From NCBI GenBank assembly GCA_002084535.1, contig NBLI01000250.1:1-5240 (forward strand): a stretch of DNA of 5,240 nucleotides, given 5' to 3'. Position numbers and translations under genes: made by a program. Shown here in pieces: positions 1-5,240 of this stretch (position 1 is its first letter; every line of letters starts with the position of its first letter). The notes under the pieces were generated by a model. It searched no databases and was not told the origin of the DNA. It saw only the letters and a program-made list of their open reading frames with translations. This DNA is from Candidatus Zhuqueibacterota bacterium 4572_119. Lineage in GTDB: Bacteria > Zhuqueibacterota > Zhuqueibacteria > Thermofontimicrobiales > Thermofontimicrobiaceae.

Positions 1-28
1 TGAACACATTACCCATCTAAAATATCAG

Positions 29-35
29 AGGAGGT
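29..35 (+). promoter_or_regulatory. Strong Shine-Dalgarno site for the membrane protein
   Basis: AGGAGGT matches the anti-Shine-Dalgarno core fully and ends four bases before the ATG at 40. It fixes that start and shows the organism uses Shine-Dalgarno initiation. No promoter is visible in the 28 bases before it, so the transcription start probably lies outside the window. Confidence 0.8.
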
Positions 36-39
36 AACT

Positions 40-888
40 ATGTCAAAAAAAAATACAAGACATCAATTTAAAATTTATGGCTGGTTTGGCTTAATCATCA
101 TTTTCGTGGCTGAAATTCTATTAATATTAAACAATAAACCAGTAAAAACCTTTTTTACCCCCATTGTCTGGACTGGCTACATCCTGTTCATCGATGCGCT
201 TCTTTACAAAATAAACGGCAGGTCCTATCTGGTTAACAGACGCCGGGAATTTTTTCTCATGCTGCCCGTTTCCCTTTTCTGCTGGCTTATTTTTGAGGCT
301 TACAACTTGCATCTGCAAAACTGGGAGTATATTAATCTTCCAGAAAATATGGTGATCCGAATATTTGGGTATGTCTGGTCTTTTATTACCATTACACCCG
401 GCATCATTTTGACCAGCGACCTGATTGATTCCTGGGAACTGTTCGACCGCTTTAAAATGAGAAAATTCACCATTTCTAAAACAACGCTAAATTTCTGGAT
501 TATTATTGGCGCGCTCTTTTTGCTGGTACCGATATTTTTGCCACGCTCTTCTGCCCAATACTTATTCGCGTTAATCTGGATGGGATTTGTCTTTTTGCTG
601 GATCCGGTGAACGCGCGTTTGGGTGAACATTCTCTTTTTATCGACCTGCGAAGCGGAAAAATTAACAAACTGTTTTCGCTATTCCTTTCCGGCGTGATTT
701 GCGGCGTTCTCTGGGAATTCTGGAATTACTGGGCGCAGACCAAATGGATTTACACACTGCCCTTTCTGCAAAATCCCAAAATATTTGAAATGCCGTTGGC
801 TGGTTTTTTGGGATTTCTGCCTTTCGCGGTGGAGTGCTATGTGATGTGGGTTTTTGTTTGGTTTGTTTGGAGGAAAATTTTTCGTTAA
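40..888 (+). CDS. Polytopic membrane protein of unknown function with an internal duplication
   Basis: This is a 282-residue integral inner-membrane protein; I do not recognise a named family. Hydrophobic segments lie at about residues 12-30, 42-58, 71-90, 107-126, 152-168, 173-190, 211-230 and 253-277, giving about eight membrane spans. The N-terminal start is short and basic, with no cleavable signal peptide. The two halves resemble each other. W44-x-G-x(5)-D52 matches W180-x-G-x(5)-D188, S62 matches S198, FE86-x-x-N89 matches WE226-x-x-N229, W95-x-Y97 matches W236-x-Y238, and LP101 matches LP241. The offset is 136 to 141 residues throughout. The repeated acidic residues and Asn within or beside membrane segments could form a paired polar site, but no catalytic motif is evident. 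The start is set by an AGGAGGT site just upstream. The nearest downstream gene is about 600 bp away, so it is the last or only gene of its transcript. Function is unknown; the coding call itself is firm. Confidence 0.9.
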   Translation: MSKKNTRHQFKIYGWFGLIIIFVAEILLILNNKPVKTFFTPIVWTGYILFIDALLYKINGRSYLVNRRREFFLMLPVSLFCWLIFEAYNLHLQNWEYINLPENMVIRIFGYVWSFITITPGIILTSDLIDSWELFDRFKMRKFTISKTTLNFWIIIGALFLLVPIFLPRSSAQYLFALIWMGFVFLLDPVNARLGEHSLFIDLRSGKINKLFSLFLSGVICGVLWEFWNYWAQTKWIYTLPFLQNPKIFEMPLAGFLGFLPFAVECYVMWVFVWFVWRKIFR

Positions 889-928
889 AAAATATTTTTT
901 TGACATGAACGTAGCAGCGATTGTTGAA

Positions 929-961
929 GTATAGGTAAAGGTAGATGTATAGGTAAAGGTA
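929..961. repeat. Two 15-bp direct repeats, 18-bp period
   Basis: The 15-mer GTATAGGTAAAGGTA occurs identically at 929-943 and 947-961, separated by the three bases GAT. Its core AGGTAAAGG reappears in inverted orientation at 1043-1051. The G-rich strand is built from short AGGTA/AGGTAAA units, which looks like a low-complexity intergenic repeat rather than a protein-binding operator of one gene. Function is unknown. Confidence 0.75.
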
Positions 962-1051
962 CAGGCTGAGAAAAAATAAAAACTGTTCTGTATTGAGTTC
1001 TATGATAATTGCTGTATTAATTTTGTTCTCTGTTTTTATTTGCCTTTACCT
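951..1051. repeat. Imperfect long inverted repeat between genes
   Basis: AGGTAAAGG at 951-959 pairs with CCTTTACCT at 1043-1051. Inside it, AAATAAAAAC at 974-983 pairs with GTTTTTATTT at 1032-1041. That gives 19 paired positions with a 14-nt bulge on the left arm, one unpaired base on the right and a loop of about 48 nt. It lies 60 bp after the membrane-protein stop. As RNA it could protect a 3' end or act as a weak terminator, but there is no GC-rich stem with a U-tract. It could also be an intergenic repeat element. Confidence 0.5.
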
Positions 1052-1306
1052 CAACCTTTTCTGATTTTAAAACAATACTATTTTTTAAAATTTTATCGAT
1101 TAATAAATGTCTATTCTGGTTTATCCAGATTAGGATTTTGAATAATGCGTGCTTTATATTCCGGTAAATTATTTTAGCATTCATGGTCTCAAAGCCACCT
1201 CAATAAAATCTTAAGAGAGAATTATCCATAATTAAAGCTGTTAATACAACCCGGTTTACTGAAATACAACAACAATTGTAACATATCAGTTACCGGTGGC
1301 AGACAG

Positions 1307-1376
1307 AGATGTCGTACAATTCAACAAAGTAATAAATTGTGCCATCAATAATTACAATTTCAAGTGTACGACATCT
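1307..1376. repeat. Nested inverted repeat (70-nt hairpin)
   Basis: AGATGTCGTACA at 1307-1318 is the exact reverse complement of TGTACGACATCT at 1365-1376, a 12-bp outer stem. Within the loop, AAATTGT at 1334-1340 is the exact reverse complement of ACAATTT at 1354-1360, a second 7-bp stem with a 13-nt loop. The element ends 44 bp before the -35 box of the following gene and so lies outside its transcript. It could be a miniature mobile element, a small structured RNA or a protein-binding site. I find no flanking target duplication and no U-tract. Confidence 0.6.
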
Positions 1377-1420
1377 TGAATAATCCGACATGAGGTGTTA
1401 GCAATAATTCAAAAATTTAC

Positions 1421-1449
1421 TTGACTTTTAGGTCATTTTTTTTTATAAT
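1421..1449 (+). promoter_or_regulatory. Sigma-70-type promoter for the small exported protein
   Basis: The -35 box TTGACT (1421-1426) and the -10 box TATAAT (1444-1449) are separated by exactly 17 bp. That is five of six and six of six matches to the housekeeping consensus. The spacer contains a T-rich run. Transcription would begin near 1456, leaving a leader of about 30 nt before the ATG at 1486. This is the strongest promoter visible in the window. Confidence 0.75.
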
Positions 1450-1485
1450 AACTGTTGGCAATTTAACCATTATTAAAAGATAATC

Positions 1486-1914
1486 ATGAAAAACAAAAAG
1501 TCGATTTTTCTTCCTTTATTACTCGCGCTTTTATTAATTTCAAGCCTTGTTATTTACGCGGGGGCTGTCGTCGTTGAATTTCGCGGTACTCCTGGAAACA
1601 ACAAAGTTACCTTGCGCTGGGCAACTCTCAGTGAAATAGATTGCAAAGGTTTTGAAATAGAACGAGGGCTGAGTACAACCGATTTTCAAAAAATTGGTTT
1701 TAAAAAGGGCAGCGGGAATTCTTCCACGCGGATTGACTATTCTTTTGAAGACACAAATGTTTTCAAATCCACAATCACACGCACTTTTTACTATCGCATT
1801 CAGATCGTCGATACAAACGACCAAAAGACGGTACATTCTGAAATGGTCGCGGTGTCACCTTCAATTTCCGGCATGAAATACACCTGGGGCAGCATAAAAG
1901 CTCTGTTTCGGTAA
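1486..1914 (+). CDS. Small exported fibronectin-III-like protein
   Basis: This is a 142-residue secreted protein. Residues 1-27 form a classical signal peptide: KNKK, then a hydrophobic core 7-23, then an A25-G26-A27 signal peptidase I site. Residues 28-123 form one beta-sandwich domain of the fibronectin-III-like type. It has V41-T-L-R-W45, then T-x-S-E50, G-F56-E-I-E-R60, F67-x-x-I-G71, G75-x-G77-N78, D84-Y85-x-F87-x-D89, and Y102-Y103-R104-I-x-x-x-D109. In FCB-group bacteria this domain usually sits near the end of much larger extracellular proteins, just before a sorting tail. Here it stands alone and is followed by a short tail, T133-W-G-S-I-K-A-L-F-R142. The gene has its own strong promoter but no evident Shine-Dalgarno site before the ATG, unlike its neighbours. 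It probably acts in the periplasm or on the surface. Ligand and role are unknown. Confidence 0.85.
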   Translation: MKNKKSIFLPLLLALLLISSLVIYAGAVVVEFRGTPGNNKVTLRWATLSEIDCKGFEIERGLSTTDFQKIGFKKGSGNSSTRIDYSFEDTNVFKSTITRTFYYRIQIVDTNDQKTVHSEMVAVSPSISGMKYTWGSIKALFR

Positions 1915-2121
1915 TTGTTTTTTAATCCGCCCACAACTATCATTTTTTCTTCTGTAAATTATTTTTTTAATTAGCAAAGGTTCAGTACAAATTTTCCACA
2001 AACATCACGAAAAAAATCTTTCGAGACAGGAATTGTGTGTCAAATTATCATTTAATTCACTCAATACATTCCGGAAATTTTCTTTATAAAAATTTCTCCA
2101 ACAAAAAGTTTCCCTTGCTAT

Positions 2122-2148
2122 TTGTCAATAATTTTATTTTTATACAAT
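2122..2148 (+). promoter_or_regulatory. Possible weak promoter for the amide-hydrolase operon
   Basis: TTGTCA (2122-2127) and TACAAT (2143-2148) each match the sigma-70 consensus at five of six positions, but the spacer is only 15 bp, shorter than the preferred 16-18. It is the best candidate found between the upstream stop and the nitrilase start, and would leave a leader of about 160 nt. AT-rich sequence produces such matches by chance, so this is tentative. Confidence 0.3.
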
Positions 2149-2299
2149 AACAGCATTACGCCGCTCTCCGAGAAAAACAATATATTTCAACTCAATGAAA
2201 TTCTAAACTCTATTTTCAATGCCCAACTTAAACTGATCATTACAAAACGCGACTATGTATATGCAACTCCAACACTTATCCTTTAACCTAAAATGTACC

Positions 2300-2305
2300 A
2301 GGGGA
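2300..2305 (+). promoter_or_regulatory. Ribosome binding site that decides the nitrilase start
   Basis: AGGGGA sits eight bases before the ATG at 2314 and lies downstream of an earlier in-frame ATG at 2293. It favours 2314 as the original start. The protein from 2314 begins MERLLKLALIQQ, as nitrilase-superfamily proteins do shortly before their first beta strand. The extra seven residues from 2293 would precede the site and have no ribosome signal of their own. Confidence 0.6.
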
Positions 2306-2313
2306 TACTCAAT

Positions 2314-3040
2314 ATGGAGAGATTATTAAAATTAGCGCTGATTCAGCAGCACGCTACCTCAAATTTGCAAGATAATATCATAAGAGCAACAAAAGCATTT
2401 AATGAAGCTGTTCAACAATCCGCCCAGTTGATCGCGTTTTCGGAACTGGCGTTCACTCCATTTTACCCTCAAAAACCTTCCATCGGAAACAATCTCGACC
2501 TCGCGGAGCCAATCCCCGGACCAACCACAGAATAAACTTTTGGGAGTTACTCGCATGGTTCACATTATGGAGGGACCTTGTTTCCACGAGCAGGGGTACT
2601 ACACCCCCGGAGCCGGAGATACTTTGGTTTATGATACAGCAGTGGGAAAAATTGGAGTTGCCATTTGTTATGACCGCCACTACCCTGAATATATGCGTGC
2701 ATTGGCTTTGCAGGGCGCGGAGCTTGTTATTGTGCCACAAGCCGGAGCTGTCGGCGAATGGCCCCCCGGTCTTTTTGAAGCGGAAATGCGGGTAGCTGGA
2801 TTTCAAAACGGTTATTTTACCGCGCTCTGTAACCGTGTGGGCAAAGAAGATTGTGTCGAATTTGAAGGCAAATCATTTATCACTGCACCCGATGGTAAAA
2901 TTATAGCGCAAGCGCCAGCAGGAAAAGATGCCATACTTATCCATGAAATTAACCTTGACCAGGTAAAAAATTCCCACGCACAAAATCATTTTTTAAAAGA
3001 CAGGAGAAAAGAAGTGTATCCCTCCTGGTTTTCTTTTTAA
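2314..3040 (+). pseudogene. Broken nitrilase-superfamily carbon-nitrogen hydrolase
   Basis: Two adjacent frames carry the two ends of one nitrilase-superfamily amidohydrolase (the family of N-carbamoylputrescine amidase and beta-ureidopropionase). The first part, 2314-2535, has the N-terminal strand and the catalytic Glu in A-F-S-E44-L, and ends at E-P-I-P-G-P-T-T-E followed by TAA. The second, in the next frame, resumes at about 2534 with K-L-L-G and then T-R-M-V-H-I. It carries the nucleophile in I-C-Y-D-R (Cys codon 2666-2668), then P-E-Y-M-R-A-L-A-L-Q-G-A-E, and runs to a natural stop at 3040. The family segment between G-P-T-T and the L-L-G strand, typically about 40-50 residues, is missing. 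An internal deletion of length 3n+2 would explain both the gap and the frame change. The downstream part has no ribosome site of its own, so no active enzyme is expected. There is no signal peptide, so the ancestor was cytoplasmic. Alternatives are an assembly error or, less likely, programmed frameshifting, which would not restore the missing residues. Confidence 0.8.
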
Positions 3041-3070
3041 AAATTAATCCCCCGACATAAGCTAAACACA

Positions 3071-3076
3071 GGAGAA
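3071..3076 (+). promoter_or_regulatory. Ribosome binding site for the creatininase-family gene
   Basis: AGGAGA precedes the ATG at 3082 by five bases. With only 41 bp between the nitrilase remnant and this start, and no terminator or promoter seen between them, cotranscription is likely. Confidence 0.7.
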
Positions 3077-3081
3077 CAAGA

Positions 3082-3960
3082 ATGAAAATAAAAAAAATTG
3101 GTGTTCGCTTCATTTTAATTCTTTCTGTCGCGCTATTTTTCTGCGTAAACCCTATTCAATCAAAAGAACTGGTATTACAGGAAATGTCCTGGATCGATGT
3201 TCAGGAATACCTGAAGTCCAATGATATGGTCATTATTCCGCTGGGAAGCACCGAGCAGCACGGACCCCACATGCCGCTGGGCACTGATTATTACGAAGCA
3301 TTTGGCATGTCAAAAATGATTTCCCGGAAAACCGGTGTTATTGTGGCGCCTGTCCTGTTTGCCGGTTACAGTGAATATCATTCCGGTTTTCCGGGGACAC
3401 TGAGTTTAAAACCGGAAACAATGGTACAGGTTCTTTATGAAACAGCCGAATTGCTCATAAAATATGGCTTTCGCAAATTTATGTTCTTCAATTATCACGG
3501 TGGAAACAGCATTGTCCAGCAAAGTGTGATTCACAGAATAAATCACACTACCGAAGCTGCCGCCATTGCCATTGGTTTGGGTGGTTCCATGCAAAAATCC
3601 GGTGGCGGGGAATTTTTTGACTGGCATGCCGGCAAAGGCGAGACATCAATTATGCTCTATTTGAAACCTGAATTAGTCAAAATGGAATTGGCAAAAAAAC
3701 CTGAAATTAAATTTACCAAAAAAGTTGAAAAACTTTACCAGCTTGCAAAAAAAAGTCCAGACCTTAAAAATGTCGCTTCCTTATATTTGGGAGTCCCGGT
3801 TGAAACCCAAAAAGGAGGCGCCAGTCATGAATTATCAAATAATGGGATATGGTCTTTCAGTGATGTGACTTCTGCTTCAAAGGATATGGGCAAACAAAAG
3901 GTTAGCAAAATGGTTGATGCCGCGGCAAAGTTTATTGAAGCGTGGAAAAAAGCAGATTGA
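3082..3960 (+). CDS. Exported creatininase-family metal-dependent amidohydrolase
   Basis: This 292-residue protein belongs to the creatinine amidohydrolase family, whose members use a paired divalent metal centre to open cyclic or linear amides. Residues 1-27 are a signal peptide: K-I-K-K, then a hydrophobic core at 8-22. There is no lipobox at C21. The mature domain carries all the family metal-site motifs. These are P-L-G-S-T-E58-Q-H60-G-P-H63 followed by G-T-D69, H100-S-G-F-P-G-T, N137-Y-H139-G-G-N142, and D180-W-H182-A-G-K-G-E187-T-S. Probable metal ligands are E58, H60, D69, H139 and E187, by analogy with characterised creatininases. Length beyond the signal peptide is typical. Creatininase itself, the formamide hydrolase ArfB and the mycofactocin peptidase MftE share this fold and are mostly cytoplasmic, so the periplasmic location is unusual and argues against a plain creatininase call. 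The substrate is unknown. It is followed after 17 nt by an amidase gene. Confidence 0.9.
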   Translation: MKIKKIGVRFILILSVALFFCVNPIQSKELVLQEMSWIDVQEYLKSNDMVIIPLGSTEQHGPHMPLGTDYYEAFGMSKMISRKTGVIVAPVLFAGYSEYHSGFPGTLSLKPETMVQVLYETAELLIKYGFRKFMFFNYHGGNSIVQQSVIHRINHTTEAAAIAIGLGGSMQKSGGGEFFDWHAGKGETSIMLYLKPELVKMELAKKPEIKFTKKVEKLYQLAKKSPDLKNVASLYLGVPVETQKGGASHELSNNGIWSFSDVTSASKDMGKQKVSKMVDAAAKFIEAWKKAD

Positions 3961-3964
3961 TAAA

Positions 3965-3970
3965 AAGGAG
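3965..3970 (+). promoter_or_regulatory. Ribosome binding site for the amidase gene
   Basis: AAGGAG ends seven bases before the ATG at 3978 and lies immediately after the creatininase-family stop. The 17-bp gap leaves no room for a separate promoter, so the two genes are almost certainly cotranscribed. Confidence 0.75.
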
Positions 3971-3977
3971 AATACAA

Positions 3978-5240
3978 ATGAATATTTTTACAAAAAAAAC
4001 GAGACGGATTTTTGTTACCGTAATTCTTGTTTTAGTTTTCTGCTTTAGTGTTGCTCTTAATATCTTCCTTATTAAAGGCGGGAAAAATATCTCCAAATAC
4101 AACATCGCTGCCGCAGAAAAAATCATTGGGTTACAGTTGACTTCACACGAAAGAAAACTGATGCTGCCTAACTTAAGTAAGAACCTGGCAAGATATAAAA
4201 AAATGAGAGAAGTAAAATTGGATAACAGCATCTCTCCTGCTCTGATCTTTAATCCCATCATCCCGGGTATTAAAATAGAACAGAAAAAATTCTTCTCCAT
4301 CGAGGAACTTCCAAAAATCGCTGCCCCAACATATATTGAAGATATGGCATTTCAGCCAATCCCGGTTTTAGCTCAATTACTTAAAACCCGGCAGATTACT
4401 TCAGTTGAATTAACAACCATGTTTATCAACCGGCTTGAAAAATTCGGACCCAGGCTTGAGTGTACAATCACCTTAGCCAAAGACCTGGCTCTTAAGCAGG
4501 CGCAAAAAGCCGACAGGGAGATCGCTTCTGGTAATTATCGCGGATTGCTTCACGGAATTCCCTGGGGCGCCAAAGATCTGCTGGCAACAAAAGGAATCAA
4601 GACCACCTGGGGAGCTGCGCCTTATAAGGACCAAATAATTGATATAAACGCCACCGTTGTGGAAAAACTTGAGGAAAGCGGCGCCGTTTTAATCGCGAAG
4701 ATTAGCCTGGGAGCATTGGCAATGGGTGACGTTTGGTATGGAGGAAAAACAAGAAATCCCTGGAACATTTCCAAAGGCTCAAGCGGATCTTCAGCCGGAC
4801 CAGCAGCGGCAGTCGCCGCTGGATTAATGCCATTTGCTATCGGATCGGAGACATGGGGTTCCATTGTCTCGCCCAGCACAACTTGCGGGGTCACAGGTTT
4901 GCGTCCCACTTTTGGCAGAGTAAGCCGTTATGGAGCCATGGCGCTAAGCTGGACCATGGATAAAATAGGTCCCATCTGCCGTAATGCCGAAGACTGCGCC
5001 ATTGTACTGAACTCAATTTACGGACCGGATGATAAAGATTTATCCGTGCAAAATATTCCTTTTAGCTACGATTCAAAAATCGAATTGACAAGTCTCAAAA
5101 TCGGTTATTTAAAAAATGACTTTGAAAGCAGCTACTCATTCAAGCATACTGATTCGTTGGCGCTGAAAAAAATCAAGGAACTGGGCGTAAAATTGATTCC
5201 CATTGAGCTGCCAAATTTTCCATACCGGTCAATCTCGTTT
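3978..5240 (+). CDS. Membrane-anchored amidase-signature hydrolase (3' end outside window)
   Basis: The frame is open for 421 codons and runs off the window, so the C-terminus is missing. It encodes a serine hydrolase of the amidase-signature family, which cleaves amides with a Ser-cis-Ser-Lys triad. Residues 11-32 are a hydrophobic segment after K-K-T-R-R, acting as a signal anchor or signal peptide, so the enzyme faces the periplasm. Residues 45-100 form a charged helical extension before the catalytic domain begins at about residue 130. The triad is visible: K199 in W-G-A-K-D-L, S271 in G-S-S-A-G, and the nucleophile S295 in T-W-G-S-I. The 24-residue spacing between the two serines is the family standard. 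T-R-N-P-W-N and G-L-R-P-T-F-G-R-V-S also match. The usual T-G-G-S-I-R reads T-W-G-S-I-V, so this is not a GatA subunit. The substrate is probably an amide or the product of its neighbour. An AAGGAG site fixes the start. Confidence 0.9.
   Translation, partial: MNIFTKKTRRIFVTVILVLVFCFSVALNIFLIKGGKNISKYNIAAAEKIIGLQLTSHERKLMLPNLSKNLARYKKMREVKLDNSISPALIFNPIIPGIKIEQKKFFSIEELPKIAAPTYIEDMAFQPIPVLAQLLKTRQITSVELTTMFINRLEKFGPRLECTITLAKDLALKQAQKADREIASGNYRGLLHGIPWGAKDLLATKGIKTTWGAAPYKDQIIDINATVVEKLEESGAVLIAKISLGALAMGDVWYGGKTRNPWNISKGSSGSSAGPAAAVAAGLMPFAIGSETWGSIVSPSTTCGVTGLRPTFGRVSRYGAMALSWTMDKIGPICRNAEDCAIVLNSIYGPDDKDLSVQNIPFSYDSKIELTSLKIGYLKNDFESSYSFKHTDSLALKKIKELGVKLIPIELPNFPYRSISF

Larger units (their letters stand above)
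889..1420. other. Gene-free AT-rich intergenic region with repeats and hairpins
   Basis: Both strands are interrupted by frequent stops and no reading frame with a plausible start and ribosome site is seen. The stretch contains a 15-bp direct repeat with an inverted counterpart (929-1051), an AT-only 9-bp inverted repeat (1064-1072 with 1083-1091), and a 70-nt nested hairpin (1307-1376). A promoter for the next gene follows at 1421. The stretch 1092-1306 shows nothing I can name. Confidence 0.7.
1915..2313. other. AT-rich intergenic region without a convincing gene
   Basis: No gene with a credible start is seen. Frame 1 stays open from 2056 to a TAA at 2284-2286, 76 codons, but it has no ATG and no ribosome site, so I do not call it. 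GAAATTTT at 2074-2081 and AAAATTTC at 2089-2096 form an 8-bp AT-rich hairpin with no U-tract after it. I find no rho-independent terminator after the stop at 1914. A possible promoter lies at 2122-2148. Confidence 0.6.

Noticed and set aside
887..900. Palindrome AAAAAATATTTTTT directly after the membrane-protein stop, as a terminator
   Set aside because: It is A/T only with no loop or GC stem, too weak for a rho-independent terminator and expected in AT-rich DNA.
1064..1091. 9-bp inverted repeat ATTTTAAAA / TTTTAAAAT with a 10-nt loop
   Set aside because: All A/T, low stability and no adjacent U-tract; plausible by chance.
1300..1400. Integron attC-like recombination site suggested by the long hairpin
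   Set aside because: No RYYYAAC / GTTRRRY core pair flanks the stem, and there is no integrase or cassette array in the window.
2293..2313. Earlier in-frame ATG of the nitrilase gene
   Set aside because: The only ribosome site lies between this ATG and the one at 2314, and the family homology begins after 2314.
2540..3040. Independent gene starting at the TTG at 2540
   Set aside because: It begins in the middle of a nitrilase domain, has no ribosome site and lacks the N-terminal catalytic Glu, so it is the 3' part of a broken gene.
3932..4300. Minus-strand 122-codon open frame, and similar antisense frames at 300-668, 2453-2806 and 4622-4909
   Set aside because: They lie opposite well-supported genes with conserved motifs, have no homology-like features, and are shadows of those coding frames.
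4733..4963. Plus-strand 76-codon open frame within the amidase
   Set aside because: It overlaps the catalytic Ser region of the amidase in another frame and reads as random sequence.

Overview
The window is AT-rich (roughly 40% GC by eye). It reads as an ordinary chromosomal piece from a free-living bacterium, and every gene is on the + strand. Two things hint at the FCB superphylum (Bacteroidota, Ignavibacteria, Calditrichota or KSB1-like lineages). One is a small exported protein with the fibronectin-III-like fold common in the secreted proteins of those groups. The other is short G-rich/C-rich intergenic repeats. This placement is an inference from protein style; there is no rRNA or other marker gene to test it.

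Layout. Positions 40-888 encode an eight-segment membrane protein of unknown function that looks like an internal duplication. Positions 889-1485 hold no gene. They contain a 15-bp direct repeat with an inverted partner, a 70-nt nested hairpin and a near-consensus sigma-70 promoter. That promoter drives 1486-1914, a small exported FnIII-like protein ending in a distinctive Trp-Gly-Ser-Ile-Lys-Ala-Leu-Phe-Arg tail. Positions 1915-2313 are AT-rich and without a convincing gene.

From 2314 to the end runs a likely operon of three different carbon-nitrogen (amide) hydrolase families. First is a nitrilase-superfamily gene that is broken (2314-3040). Second is a creatininase-family metal hydrolase with a signal peptide (3082-3960). 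Third is an amidase-signature serine hydrolase with an N-terminal membrane anchor (3978 to beyond the window edge). The last two have good Shine-Dalgarno sites and intergenic gaps of 41 and 17 nt. Both appear directed to the cell envelope, whereas the nitrilase has no signal peptide and would have been cytoplasmic. Together they suggest stepwise scavenging of an amide, ureide or lactam, with the cytoplasmic step now lost or damaged. The substrate cannot be read from the sequence.

I see no CRISPR array, tRNA, rRNA, insertion sequence or defence system. The most notable points are the decayed nitrilase, the duplicated membrane protein, the C-terminal tail of the small exported protein, and the structured intergenic region at 929-1376.
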